From Utricularia gibba (Eukaryota; Streptophyta; Magnoliopsida; Lamiales; Lentibulariaceae): a stretch of DNA of 64,000 nt. Below are positions 12,156 to 24,107 of this stretch, piece by piece. A program made the translations under genes and the position numbers. The notes below the pieces were generated by a model. It saw nothing but the letters and a program-made list of their open reading frames with translations. It searched no databases and was not told the DNA's origin. The stretch lies in the NCBI GenBank assembly GCA_002189035.1, contig NEEC01000015.1, positions 1,178,001-1,242,000 of the forward strand. The letters run 5' to 3'. Position 1 is the stretch's first letter; each line of letters begins with the position of its first letter.

Positions 12156-13223
12156 CTAAGCCGCAGTAAAAACCGAAGCTTTACTGGGATTGCTTTCCTT
12201 ATGATTTAGATACTGGCTGCTCATTTGTTGATTGAAATCTCGAGCTCTAGTTTTCCTCCTGAGTTTGTTTTGCAAGTTGTACTCGTGTTGCTGCTGCACC
12301 TGATGGTGGAGCTGCATTTGCTGCTGATTCTGAAAGTGATACAAAGTTCGTAGCCTCACAATTTCCCTCTCCAACATTTCCTGTTCCCCTGGAGACACAA
12401 GTTTGTGAAGTTAGTCATTTTAGATTTCTCTTCAATGAAGAGACCGTAAGTTCAGCACATTGTTTGATCATATGCTCATGGGAAATGATCTCCAGACGCT
12501 CCCTGAGTGCTGCATTTTCCATGCTTAGTATCATATTATGCTGTTCCACAAACTGTAGCTCAGTCACCATTGCAGAGCCTTGTTGCTGTTTGCATAATAT
12601 GAGACAGAGTGTGAAATTTCCACTGATATTAGGTACAGACTTGGAAACAACCAGTAGTTGCATTTCACCTTGACAACATCAGCAGCACTTTCAAGCTGAC
12701 TTATGTATTGAAGTTTCCTGGTCCTTGCCTTGTGAGCATTGTTCCTGCAGGATTAGCATAACCCATCTTTTAGAACATGAAGCTTGTAGATCCAACGAGA
12801 ACGCAAGACGACAAGTCATGGAAATTACTGCCTCGGTGGTTTTGAGTCTGATCCGGAGGGCCTAGCTTGACCTTCCCTGCTATGTTCTAACGCTGCTGAG
12901 TGTTTCTGGTTCCTATCTTCGATCCCTACGACCTGCCCTTCATTTCCTCTTCTGTGAAACGGAAGTGGATGCTGCCATCTCTGTCCTCCTCCTCCGACAC
13001 CCGATGATGCACACGTATTGGAATCACTCACCGATCGGCGATGGGCTTTACGAAAACATGACTGATCATCATCTTCATCAGGGTCCCTGAGAAGATCATC
13101 TAACCAAGATGGCTGCTCCAATTCCCAGATGAAACTCTCAGAAGAGCATCGTTGATGATGGGCGAACTCATCGACACTGATGAAGGGTGAAGGCACTCCA
13201 TACAAACCGGTAGCAGAATCCAT
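12156..13223 (-). CDS. atypical bZIP protein (At4g06598-like)
   Basis: Four exons (13223-12829, 12744-12669, 12585-12459, 12388-12156) join in frame to 276 residues. The N-terminal half carries conserved short motifs of this bZIP subgroup: HQRCSSESFIWE, PSWLDDLL and AHRRSVSDS. The second exon gives NNAHKARTRKLQYISQLE, a basic region running into a zipper, then QFVEQHNMILSMENAALRERL and EQEMLEREIVRLRTLY. The C-terminus is Gln-rich. Typical plant bZIPs have an invariant Asn nine residues before the last basic-region Arg; the right-aligned position here is not Asn, and the second zipper heptad is weak. DNA binding may therefore be altered or need a partner. I infer a nuclear regulatory protein. 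Confidence 0.85.
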
Positions 13224-13912
13224 ACCCTGAAAAAACAGAACTCGCCTCCATCAAAACAGAGTACCGCAGATCTACCGTTCCACACAGAAAACGTAAATTC
13301 ACTCCTTCTGAATCGATCAATCTACCTACAAAAACGGGATTCACAGGCTTTGCCTTCAAATCCCACGACGACGACGAGGTGCAGGAGCTCTATGGATGTG
13401 CCTACAACTCCATACAATTGAAGTTGGAGGCAAACAAAAATGGCAGGAAACCAAATCCGTACATTGATGTTATAGTAATCGTTTGTCAGACCCCTTGGAA
13501 CAGACAGAAGGAGCGGTTTTTTCGGTTGTCCTTCTACTGTTTTCCTTATTTTCCCCATATTTTACTCCTTTCGTATTATCACAATAATTTCTAAAAAATA
13601 TACTTTCACTATTTTTAGTATAATAAAAAAATATCAAATCTAAAATTAATCATTTATAAATTTTATTTTATTTAACAAATGTGGGAGGTTGATGTATTTA
13701 TTAATATTTTATGTCTCATCCATATTATAATAATCATATTTTAAAAAACTAAACGATACGTTTTTCGTTATTAAAAAAATAGTTATTAAATAGAAAAAAT
13801 ATTGGGCGGTTCAATTCAATCATTGGGTTGTTGTTTCAATGTGGGCCCATTTGAAAACAGTGGTCGCATCTATTGAGTTGAAAATTGAGAGGAGGAAACG
13901 CGAAATTGGAGG
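13224..13912. other. bZIP leader and spacer
   Basis: This holds the 5' leader and promoter of the bZIP gene up to about 13560, then A/T-rich DNA to 13800. No further gene is supported. Confidence 0.5.
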
Positions 13913-14329
13913 TCAGGAAAACTCAGCAGAATCGCCTTTTTGCAGAGTGGCCCCCGAAGAACCAAGAAATAACGAATCGACCCCGCGCTCTGCTTCAGTT
14001 CTCCCGATTGACGGATCCACCAGAGAGATTTGATCTTCCAGATATCTCTGCAGAATCCCCACTTCCTCTACTCCCAGCTTATCGCCGACGCCGATGGGAT
14101 TCTCCCTCCGCCGCTTCCCGCTCACGACGGCGTATATTTCAACGGCGCAGATGAACGGGAACGTCGCGCACAGCAAGGGGAGAAGAAAAGGGAGAAAAAC
14201 GATCAGGAAGAACAAATACCTCCATCGGCGACGGGTGATCCGGTGTCCCAGCATGGCGGAGACGGCGGAGGAGATCGAGGAGCACACGACGTCGTTTTCG
14301 GCACTATGCATGAGGCGCACTACTGGCAT
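13913..14329 (-). CDS. small hypothetical membrane protein (138 aa)
   Basis: A minus-strand frame of 138 codons with an ATG at 14329. After about 30 residues comes an Arg-rich stretch (HRITRRRWR) followed by a long hydrophobic segment (YLFFLIVFLPFLLPLLCATF and on to CAVEIYAVVS), then RKRRRENP-like basic residues and a hydrophilic tail with GVEEVGILQRYLEDQ. This suggests a single-span or hairpin membrane protein with a positive N-side flank. GC content exceeds the flanks. I do not recognise the family, and the last 30 codons could include an unspliced intron. Plus-strand frames over the same DNA show no such organisation. Confidence 0.45.
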   Translation of the reverse strand: MPVVRLMHSAENDVVCSSISSAVSAMLGHRITRRRWRYLFFLIVFLPFLLPLLCATFPFICAVEIYAVVSGKRRRENPIGVGDKLGVEEVGILQRYLEDQISLVDPSIGRTEAERGVDSLFLGSSGATLQKGDSAEFS

Positions 14330-14889
14330 TCATTACTCGCCCCTAATTTACTATCGTCTTATCTGTTCTCATCTTCTTCTCGTTCATAACTTATTTTCAA
14401 TATATATATATATATATATTTAAAAATATCTCACTGTGCAATATTCACAATTTTATGCATAAAAAATCACGTTTAGTTTGATCTACAATTAAAAAACAAA
14501 TTTTTTAAATTCAAATTTTTCTTAGAAAATTACATTGAATTGGATTTATGTTTATAATTATTTTAATTAAATTACTCAATTTTTTTATTATTTTATATGA
14601 TATTATTTATTTTAAATATTATAAGGCCTTGTTACACTTTCCAACCCAAAACCTATTGACACGTGGGCGTCGGTATGCGATTCAATGTCAGACCATAATC
14701 GAGTCGGGCCTGGCCCACAACATATATCATCATATCTGATGGACCCAATAGCTCCTGAAGCCCAGACTTCAGTAGCTCTACGCTTTTATGCAGGTGGGCC
14801 TTCCGAGCCGGGGCCCCCCAGACCTCTACAAACCACCGAAACGTGTCCGGGCCCACAATGAAATAGCGGTGGTTTTAATTTGTAAGCAT

Positions 14890-15409
14890 CAGTGTTTTAA
14901 AAACGGGTTGAACCCATTAAACCGTTTAACTATGGTTTTGGATTCAACCGTTTTTAAAATGGGTTGAACCGGTTTCATTAATTTTGAATTATATTTATTA
15001 AAATATTAGAATATAATTATAAAATCATAATTTAATATATTAAAATATTGAAAATATTAAAAATAAAAATATATCTCTCAATAATTGATGAAATTACATT
15101 AAAAGTTTTATCAAAATCATATTTATCATTTCATATCTCATTCAAATAATGTATAATTTAAATATAAATAATTATTTTCCACTATCAATATAAATACATA
15201 TATAAAAATATAATTATTAAGATTTATTTAAAATATATATCAAATATGTATAACATATTTTATATTTATTTATAACCATTATAATAAAATAAATAATAAA
15301 AAATTAAAAAATTAAAAGTAAAGGATACGGTTGGATCCAAACCACCAATACATGGGTTCGGATCTAACCGGATCGAACCATGGGTCGAACCCAGGTTTTT
15401 AAAACACCG
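14890..15409. mobile_element. non-autonomous hAT-type MITE with 8-bp target-site duplication
   Basis: The element is 520 bp. Its left end reads CAGTGTTTTAAAAACGGG and its right end, inverted, reads CGGTGTTTTAAAAACCTGG, continuing as imperfect terminal inverted repeats rich in GGTTGAACC-type sequence. It is flanked on both sides by GTAAGCAT (14882-14889 and 15410-15417), a perfect 8-bp direct repeat. The CAGNG terminus and 8-bp duplication are hallmarks of the hAT superfamily. The A/T-rich core contains no transposase-like ORF, so mobility would depend on an autonomous relative elsewhere. Confidence 0.88.
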
Positions 15410-15466
15410 GTAAGCATGCTGTTGGCACCAGCCTCCAGACATATTGAATAATTTAATAGATTTTAA

Positions 15467-15484
15467 TTTAGGGTTTAGGGTTTA
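15467..15484. repeat. short interstitial telomere-like repeat
   Basis: TTTAGGGTTTAGGGTTTA, two and a half plant telomere units, lies 58 bp right of the hAT element. It is too short to indicate a former chromosome end and could equally be a telo-box-like motif. Confidence 0.7.
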
Positions 15485-17996
15485 TAATTTAAAATTTTGA
15501 CCCGATTCCATTACTATATATACATAAAAAATGTGGCTAGAAATTCTTTGCCTTTCAGAAGAAAAAAAATTCGAGAATTATATTATTTTAATGTTTTTTG
15601 TGTGGATAATGGCACAGTTGCGCTGTCCCGCATGGGGCTAACCGTTTATTATTACAGGCTGAAGATAATCCACGGGGTCTTCCCATAGGCACCTAGAGGG
15701 GAAACGACAACGTAATGGCAATTATTATTATTATTATTTGATATTATCCCTGGGAATAATTATAAATATCCGTTATAAAAAAATTACATTATACAACCAA
15801 AACTTATCCCAATGAAATTAATTAAAAAATCAAACATTTGAAAAAATGGGAAACCAATTGATTCTCGATCATCTTTCTAATATTATAAATAAGTATAGAA
15901 AAGGCATCCAATATTTTTTTGTAATATTTATATAACATGTGTTTATGCAGTCAAAAATAACTTTAATCCAACAACCAATTCTAATACTTGAAAAAAAAGA
16001 ATTAAAATTAAATAGTATTATTGTAGAATAAATTGAAATAAAATAGTTAAATTGATAACAAAAAATAATGCTTAAATTACAAAAAAATAAGTTCGAAAAA
16101 TTTAAAAGTGTATGAGTTGTTAGTCGAATCTCAAATACCAATTAGTCAATTCGACTCATATGATTGATCAACTTATCTTATAACACAAGTTCGAATACAT
16201 ATACTTGAAAAAAGGGGATAAGAAGTAAATCTCTTTCGTCCCTATTGTGTATGGTGTTGACCTTTGAGGGGGATGCCCCTATAATTGCAATGGTGAAGCA
16301 ATGTTTATCCTCTAAGGCTAGGGTTTGGTAATGACAGACTCTAAAAAAGATTAAATAGAAGGATACTCCTAATAATATATAAAATTTTCTTTTTTAAAAC
16401 AAACGTAAAACTATAAATATTAAATGTTCGAAATGAATAATATTGTATATCACGATATATCTCACTTATCAAAGTCTCGACGATACCGACTTCACATTTG
16501 AGCGTACCATGTAACAGTTGCGGCAGGCCACAGACCGAAGACCCGACCCGGGAACGAAAGCATACAAAATGAACATGTAATAGTATTCTCATAACATAAA
16601 ATTTCAGCTGATTGCATTATTTGCGTGACATTGACATTCCGAATGGATGCGTAGATTGTGACATATAACCTCAACTATGTGGAAGCATTATGTTAGGCAT
16701 GAAATGTACAACACATGTACAAGGAATAGATCCAAATTATTAGTTCCAAGCTCACACGATATACAAAATGATGTTGATGCGCATAAATAATATATTCCTT
16801 AACTTAAAAAACATAAAAATATAGGTGTAAAGTTGATTGGAATGGTCCTCTCATTTAGTACAAAAGTCCATTTGGGAAGACTTGGGCTCTTCGAGAAACG
16901 TCTTTAAAATAATGTTAGCTATCAAATTAAATCGATTTTTATGAATAAAAATTCAATGTATTAGAAGTTAGGAAGATTAAATTGAAACGACTACTTTTTG
17001 AATAATAAAGGAAGAAAGTACCAAGGTGATGGACTAATGCAAATTAAAGTGCAGGGGGGGGGGGGGGACCTTTAGGCATTCCATTTTGAATGAAATAAAA
17101 ATATGGTTTAAGTCATATTGCATTTACAATAAAGAAATCAATTTATAATATTACATTATATATCCGAAACTACGCATTCGAATTGAAATTATCTATCAGT
17201 TTTTATTTCGTTTTAAAATTTAATTTTTTGTCTATTATGGATTTTGGAATCGAAATTATGCGATTTTGGATTGATTCGGTATTTTAAAAAACGTGAAACC
17301 ATGATCCTGGCCTAAATTTAGGCCACTCAACCGTTGGGTTTAAAATCAATTTAAAAAAAATAAAAAAAACAATTGGGTAGTATTAAAAAAATAAAGAATC
17401 AACTACCTATTGTCAACTAGTAGCTCAAATAATTAAATAATATGAATATATTTTTAAATTATTTCATACATTCTTTTATTTTCTACATATTACATCTCTA
17501 ATTCTTACATTTATGTACTTATGATTTTTTATTTGAAAGTACTATCGAAATTTGAATTTTTGCGACAACTATAATCCATGAACGGAAACTTACTAAAAAT
17601 TTATAAATAATTATCAAATGTTTTTATAGTTAATAAATAAAATTTATTTTTAAATTAATTTTTAATTTATTTCTGTTCATTTCAAGTTTTATCATTAAGA
17701 TTTGGAACGAAATCGGAATCGAAAAAAGAATTAAATCGTAATTTATGAATCATGGAATAATATCTATCCGTTTCTCGATGTACAACCGAAATAAAAATAA
17801 AATATTAATTATTTGATTATTTTATTTATTTATTAATGGGACCCAATGCTTTTTGGCTTTCCTCACTTTTCCATTTGTTCGCGTTTTCATTATTATTTAA
17901 TAAATACACGTTCTTCACGCCCCAACCCCACCGGTAGGGAGAAGAATTATTCGGAAGGTAGGGAGCGCGACGCTGCCACTACTACGAGTGAGAGAG

Positions 17997-20143
17997 ATGA
18001 CGATTTCCGCCGTTGTGAATGAGTCGCCGGAGAATGAGATTCCTTTGCTTGAAGATGCGGTTCCAGGCTCCGTGGATTTCAGGTGTCGTTCCTCCGTCCG
18101 ATCCAAATCAGGGACATGGAAATCGGCTTCTTTCATCATAGGTACGGATCTTTATCCACGATTCTTTGTGTGATTACCGGTTTTTTAGGGCTTTTCGCGT
18201 GGTTTTAGGTGCCGGGGTGGCGGAGAGATTTGCTTATTACGGAATAAGTTTGAATTTGGTGAGCTATTTGACTCATGAATTGGGACAGCCCACCGCATCC
18301 GCTGCCGCTAGTTTGAACGCGTGGTATGGGACGTCGTCCCTATTGCCGATTCTCGGTGCTTTCCTTGCTGATTCTTTCGTCGGCCGGTTCAAGATGATTA
18401 TTATTTCCGCTGTTTTGTACATAGCGGTAAGCAGATTTATTGGATTGCTTCTCTATATGGCCAATCCAACTCTGTTGTAAGCTGCTTTCAATTAGGCGTT
18501 TGTTGCTAACTTTCCGGTGTTGCTTCCCTGCACGCCATGTTTGGTTTCTTGACACAGGATTGATGAACTTAACCAGATCATGCTTCATGTTTGTTCTATG
18601 TGTGGAAGTTAGTTGGCATGTTTTTTTAGTGAAGTGTCGATTTTCGCATGTCACATCTTGTTTAAGAAAGTCATGATGCCGTGGATTACAGGGGCTCTGT
18701 TTCTTGACCCTGTCGACTACCCTTGGCCCACTTCGTTCTCCCGAATGCAATCATGGAGTGAACATTGGGTGTGCTCCGAACAAGATTCAGCTCAATTTCT
18801 TCTTCTTCTCGATGTATTTGGTGTCATTGGCTCAAGGTGGATTCACTCCCTGCGTTCAAGCTTTTGGAGCTGATCAGTTTGAGGATGATAACGAAAAAGA
18901 GTCTAAGGCGAAAAGCTCCTTCTTTAATTGGTGGTATTGTCTCTGTGTTGGGGGGATTATGTTGCCTCTGTTATCCCTAACATACATTCAAGAAAATGTG
19001 AGCTGGGAGCTGGGATTCGCGATCCCTGCTTTAACAATGCTCTTGGCACTGATGGTCTTCTTGATTGGAATTGTTACCTACCGGTTTCGGGTGGATGCTG
19101 ATGAAGGGAATCCTTTTTCAAGGGTGGCTCGTGTTTTCATCAGAGCAGCCAAGAATTGGCGTGTGCCTAATGCTGCTCTCTCCCTCGAAGAGGAAGGCCC
19201 TGAAAGTTCCTCATTTGTGAATCCTCGATTCCAGTGAGTATACCCCCATCCCGACCTTTGGTTGATTGACACCAGCTGAATGAACATGACAAGAACTCAA
19301 CACGCTTTGTTGTGTCTTTACAGGTTCCTGGACAGAGCCCTGATAGCCTCGGATGGCTTCTTAGATGAGAAACTATGCAGTATCAGCGATGTTGAGGATG
19401 CCAAGGGAATTCTGCGTCTGGCTCCCATCTGGTTTTCCTGCTTAGGCTACTCAATCGTATATGCACAGCCTTCCACTCTCTTCACCAAGCAAGCAGTCAC
19501 ACTGGACCTCCAGATAACTCCCTCATTCCGCATACCCGCAGCCTCTCTTCAGCAGTGCTTCATCACCACCAGCATAATGTTCGGCCTCCCGCTCTATGAC
19601 CGCATCTTCGTCCCAGTCGCAAGAGCCATCACCAAGAACCCCTCCGGCATCTCAATGCTCAACCGCATCTCATTCGGGTTATTCCTCTCCCTTGTCTCCA
19701 TCATCTTTGCTGCTCTGGTCGAAGCCAAACGCCTCGCCACTGCTCGTGAGTACGGCCTGGAAGACAACCCCGGTGCCACCATCCCCATGAGCGTGTGGTG
19801 GCTAGCGCCGCAATACTTGCTCTCCGCCGCCGGCGATGTGTTCGCCATGGTCGGACTTCAGGAGTTCTTCTATAACCAGGTCCCTAGTGAACTCAAGAGC
19901 ATCGGTCTCTCGATGTACCTTAGCATCCTCGGAATCGGGAGCCTGCTAAGCAGCTTCCTGGTGTCATCCATCCAGCAGTGGACCAGCTCCGGCGGCCGTG
20001 GTGGCTGGTTCTCCGACAACCTCAACCGCGCCCATCTCGACTATTTCTACTGGCTCCTCGCCGGAATCTGCACCACCGAATTAGTCGCCTTCTTCTACTT
20101 CACAAGATCGTACGTTTACCGCAGGAAAAGAAGCTTCCACTGA
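17997..20143 (+). CDS. NRT1/PTR family (NPF) transporter, NPF5-like
   Basis: Four exons (17997-18141, 18209-18426, 18692-19233, 19324-20143) join in frame to 574 residues. Family knowledge: NPF proteins are 12-TM major facilitator proton symporters for nitrate, peptides or other metabolites. Visible hallmarks are WKSASFII, ERFAYYGISLNLVSYLT, LGAFLADSFVGRF, YLVSLAQGGFTPCVQAFGAD (PTR signature), KSSFFNWWYCLC and the long cytosolic loop. The C-terminal half carries FLDRALI, LAPIWFSCLGYSIVYAQPST, the YLLSAAGDVFAMVGLQEFFY helix and the final helix LDYFYWLLAGI. The first Glu of the ExxER motif reads Gly (GAGVAERF). The track also offers an upstream GTG, but the ATG at 17997 was preferred. Substrate is not predictable. 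A C15 run begins 6 bases after the stop codon. Confidence 0.92.
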
Positions 20144-21256
20144 GACGTCCCCCCCCCCCCCCCAAAATGCTATTTATATGTAAATTATTCACGAGTGTGA
20201 ATGGTGGCTGTAGCATGGTAACCTGTATCTATGGGCATTTATGGGCCGGCTCTTTGTGTTTGGGCCCGTTACTGTTTGTTAGGCCCAGATGCCCCTTTGA
20301 AATTCAAGTGAATTGTCTACACTTTCTCGATATCGAAATAAGGAAAATGTAGGGGCCTGGTAGCAAATTATTTTATTCTTTAAGGGGCACCGTTAATCGC
20401 GCCACCAACGTTGGAATCAACTTACAAAGAATGAATAAAAAATTTCTGAATGATGATGAACAGCTGGCGGTTGAGGTGAGTGTTTTAAAATATGGCACTA
20501 AACTCAATTAAATTTTTATTTTTAATAAAAAACACATTATACCTCAAAATTCAAAATTTATTATATACAATTATTCATAATTATACAATTATTGAATAGC
20601 ATTCATAGTCTATTTTAAAAAAAAATAGGAGTCGCAGCAACCGTACCCACTTTCGGGATATAATAAAATATTTATTTATTACAATTTTCCCACCAATATG
20701 TTGAAGTACACGAGTTTTATTACAAATAAGGTAAGTATAGAAAATTCTAGAATATTCCTAAATTAAGACCTAAATTGCCATTAAGGAATAGAATAGCGGG
20801 AATGTCTGAATTTAAAACTGCAATGGTGTCATGAGGTGGCGCACATAGGATACCTGCCGCCTGTTGTTACGGTCAAACCCCTGGGCCCACACTCCTATCT
20901 TACAGGCTACAGCCCACGCCCCGCCGTCGTCATTATTTTACCGCCGCCGCAATGGGGTGAATATATTTCACCCCGGTTCACCGCGGCGACGGCGGTAATT
21001 GTGAAATATACTGTGGAAAGAGGGAGGTGGACGTGGGGCCCGCTGAATGGGGTGCGGAGCTGGCAAAAAAATCCGACTTGGACAGACTGTCCCTCTTTGG
21101 TTCACGCTTCCCGGCCACTACAAATTCTGGCCTTTTTTCGCGTTTCAATTGCCAGCTTCTTCTGCGATCACGCGGTAGCAAAAGGTTGCTTTTTTTGAGG
21201 GGATTGAGTGAAGTTTAATTCTCATTTTGGGGTTTTTGATTTGACTGAAGAATAAT
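20144..21256. other. spacer and patellin promoter/leader
   Basis: A 15-base C run occupies 20149-20163. Positions 20480-20820 are A/T rich. From 20830 the DNA is GC-richer and probably serves as the patellin promoter and leader; short frames there are not supported as genes. Confidence 0.5.
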
Positions 21257-23049
21257 ATGGCTGAGGAATCTAAGGTTCCGGCACCCGCGGCTGATGTCGT
21301 GGCGGAGGCGGTGACAGGGGCAGCGTTGGAGACTGGGGTGGTTGAGAAGGCGGAGACGGTGGTTGAGGAGAGGAAGGTTTTGGAGTGTGAGTCGTTTAAG
21401 GAGGAAAGCAACAACGTTAAGGATCTCGTTGATCGGGAGAAGAAAGCTTTGGATGAACTCAAGTTGCTGATCCAGGAGGCCCTCAACAAGCGCGAGTTCT
21501 CAACTTCACCGCCGCCTCCGGTTCCGGAGGAGAAGGTCAAGGAAAAGCCGAATGTCGACGCATCGGAGTCTGAGACGGAAGTTCCGCCTCCGCCACCTGC
21601 TTCCCAGCCCGTGACTGAAGAGGCGACGGTGGAGAGCGTTCAGGAAGCCACACCACCACCGGAGACCGAAGTAAAGGAGCCAGTGGAAACCACTGAAGTG
21701 GTCAAAGAGACCGTCGTTGAAGAACTCACAGCCCCTGTTCTAACGCTGGAGATACCTTCCGTTCCGGCAGCGGGGGAGGAAAAAGCACCCCTTTCACCGG
21801 AGGAAATTTCCATCTGGGGCGTCACCCTTCTCGCAGATGAGAGGAGCGATGTCATTCTACTGAAATTCCTGAGAGCCAGAGACTTCAAAGTGAAGGAAGC
21901 TTTCGCGATGCTTAAAAGCGTCGTGGCCTGGAGAAAAGAGTTCAAAATGGAAGAGCTTTTGGAAGAAGAACAAGGCACAGATGAAGGGCTCGAAAGGGCA
22001 ATATATCTCCATGGATCTGATCGCGAAGGACATCCTGTTTGCTACAACGCCTTTGGAGAATTCCAGGATAAGGAGCTCTACAACAGCGTATTTGCTGATG
22101 CTCAGAAAAGATCCAAGTTCTTGAGGTTCTTCATCAAGTTCTTGGAGAAGAACATCCGGAAACTAGATTTCACCCCTGAAGGTGTCTCCACCATCGTTCA
22201 GATCATCGATCTCAAGAACTCACCGTGGCTCATCTGGTTCAAGAAAGAACTTCGTCAATCTACAAACCAAGCCCTTCATCTTCTTCAGGACAACTATCCA
22301 GAATTCGTAGCTAAACAGGTACAAGAACGCTCTGATTTCCCTGCTAGATTTCAAAGTTGCTGATTTGAACTAACGATTCCTGTAGATCTTCATCAACGTG
22401 CCCTGGTGGTACGTGGCGTACAACAGACTGATCAGCCCCTTTCTGACTCAAAGAACCAAGAGCAAGTTTGTGTTCGCAGGGCCAACAAGGACCACCGAGA
22501 CCCTTTTCAAGTCAGTGATGAGGAATTCGATTCAATCTTCTGTTATATCTCTGTAATCTGAAATGAGAAACCTGTCTGTCACAGGTACATAGCACCAGAG
22601 CAGCTTCCAGTTCAATATGGTGGCCTTAACAAGGCTGGTGAGCAAGACTTCACCCCTGCGGACTCTGCAACTGAGGAAATCATCAAGCCAACTTCCAAGC
22701 ACACTGTGGAATTAGCCATCACTAAGGTGCACTGCATTTTCCATCCTTGTTCAAACATGGAGTTCATCTCAATGTGCCTGTGCTTTTGTAGATCGGAACT
22801 CTGGACTGGGAGGTGAGAATCATCGGCTGGGACATCAGCTATGCTGCTGAATTCGTCCCTGATGCTGATGGAAGCTACACGTGGATAGTTCAGAAGGCTA
22901 AGAAGATCGCCCCGGCCGAGGAGCAACTCATCAGATACACCTTCAAGGCAACCGAACCAGGAAAAGTAGTGCTCACATTCCATAACCAGACACCTAAGAA
23001 GAAGAAGCTGCTCTACAGGTCCAAGACGAAGCCCTCAGGATGCATCTGA
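21257..23049 (+). CDS. patellin (Sec14-GOLD phosphoinositide-binding protein)
   Basis: Four exons (21257-22318, 22386-22510, 22585-22726, 22792-23049) join in frame to 528 residues. The first 165 residues are acidic and Pro-rich (EVPPPPPASQPVTEE), typical of patellins. A CRAL-TRIO N-terminal helix set follows (SDVILLKFLRARDFKVKEAF), then the Sec14 lipid-binding fold (GHPVCYNAFGEF, FLEKNIRKLDF, NYPEFVAKQIFINVPWW). The C-terminus is a GOLD domain (GGLNKAGEQDF, DWEVRIIGWDISYAAEF, KVVLTFHNQT). Family knowledge: patellins bind phosphoinositides and act at the cell plate and plasma membrane. The usual basic C-terminus is present (KKKKLLYR), followed by KTKPSGCI. Exact family member is uncertain. 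Confidence 0.94.
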
Positions 23050-24107
23050 AGTGTCCCTTTGTTCATTCACACAGTCCATTCCTTGGTTACGCCACACAAC
23101 TTAAACTCCCATGAGCCCCGGTTGCTGCCATGATTCAATAAAATCTCTTTCCTGATGCTCCAAAACCACAATCCAGTCCTCTGCTCTGACAGTGTCGCCC
23201 CTTTCTATTCTATCAAACATCTATCTCTGACATGAAGATGAAAGAAAGGAACAAGTACCCGATGCTGCTGGCTGCTCTCAGTTTCCTGCATTTGGCACAT
23301 GCCCCTCTAAGACCTGAAAAAGACAAGAGAAAAAGCAGAAACAAATTCAACCTGGTGGGGTGGGGTTTCTTTCACCTCCCATCAAAGTGTTCATGCTACA
23401 TCAGTACATAAATTTAAGGTCCCAACCATTCTAATCACCCAGAAGCATTCAAAGTCCACTTGATTTCATTCAGGTCAAAGGAAACACATGAACAATCATG
23501 GTCTGATTTGAACAGTAGCAGTGACCCTCAATCCCATGCCATTATTTTCTTGGAGCTGACCAGCCTCCAACACCAATCAATATCCAAGCTTGGTAAACAG
23601 AGTGTTCAATGATTAATTATTTGGTCATTTTTTAAATAAAGAAATGTTTATCACAGTGGTTAATGCAAAACTATTGGCATGGGCCCACTTGACTACGGAT
23701 TGGGCTTTAGAAAATAGAACGTAGCCCATTAATAATTTTGAATGCCCAACTGTTTCAAGAAATTGAACCGGACCCAATTAGGTCGTATTCTAAATTCAAT
23801 TTCTACTATTAATTTTAAAAATTATCAAATTTTTAATTTATATTTTAGTAACTAAATACAAAATTAATTAAAAATGAAAGTATTCATTTTTTGTGCAAAC
23901 CAAAAAAAATTTATATCATCAACTTAAGTATTTATTAAACGCTTCAGTATATAATTTAATTTATTAAATTTTATAGTAGTCGTTGAAATAATTTTATAAT
24001 ATCAAAATTGATTTTATTCTAATTAATATTCAACTGATGGTAAATAAAGAATTTCAAAATTCAAATATTAATTACTCGTAATGCATGATCCATCATCGTG
24101 AATGCGA
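23050..24107. other. spacer between the patellin and UTP14 genes
   Basis: A polyadenylation-like CAATAAAAT lies near 23137. From 23600 to 24080 the sequence is A/T rich. The two genes are convergent and no further gene is seen. Confidence 0.5.

Larger units (their letters stand above)
14330..17996. other. long gene-poor, AT-rich spacer
   Basis: Contents: a (TA)n tract near 14400-14420, a copy of the dispersed TATATGATATTAT motif near 14593, a hAT-type element at 14890-15409, telomere-like repeats at 15467-15484 and a G14 run at 17054-17067. The short frames seen here lack coding character. Confidence 0.6.

Noticed and set aside
17041..17070. G14 run considered as a G-quadruplex or regulatory element
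   Set aside because: It is an isolated homopolymer in a neutral spacer with no second G tract nearby.
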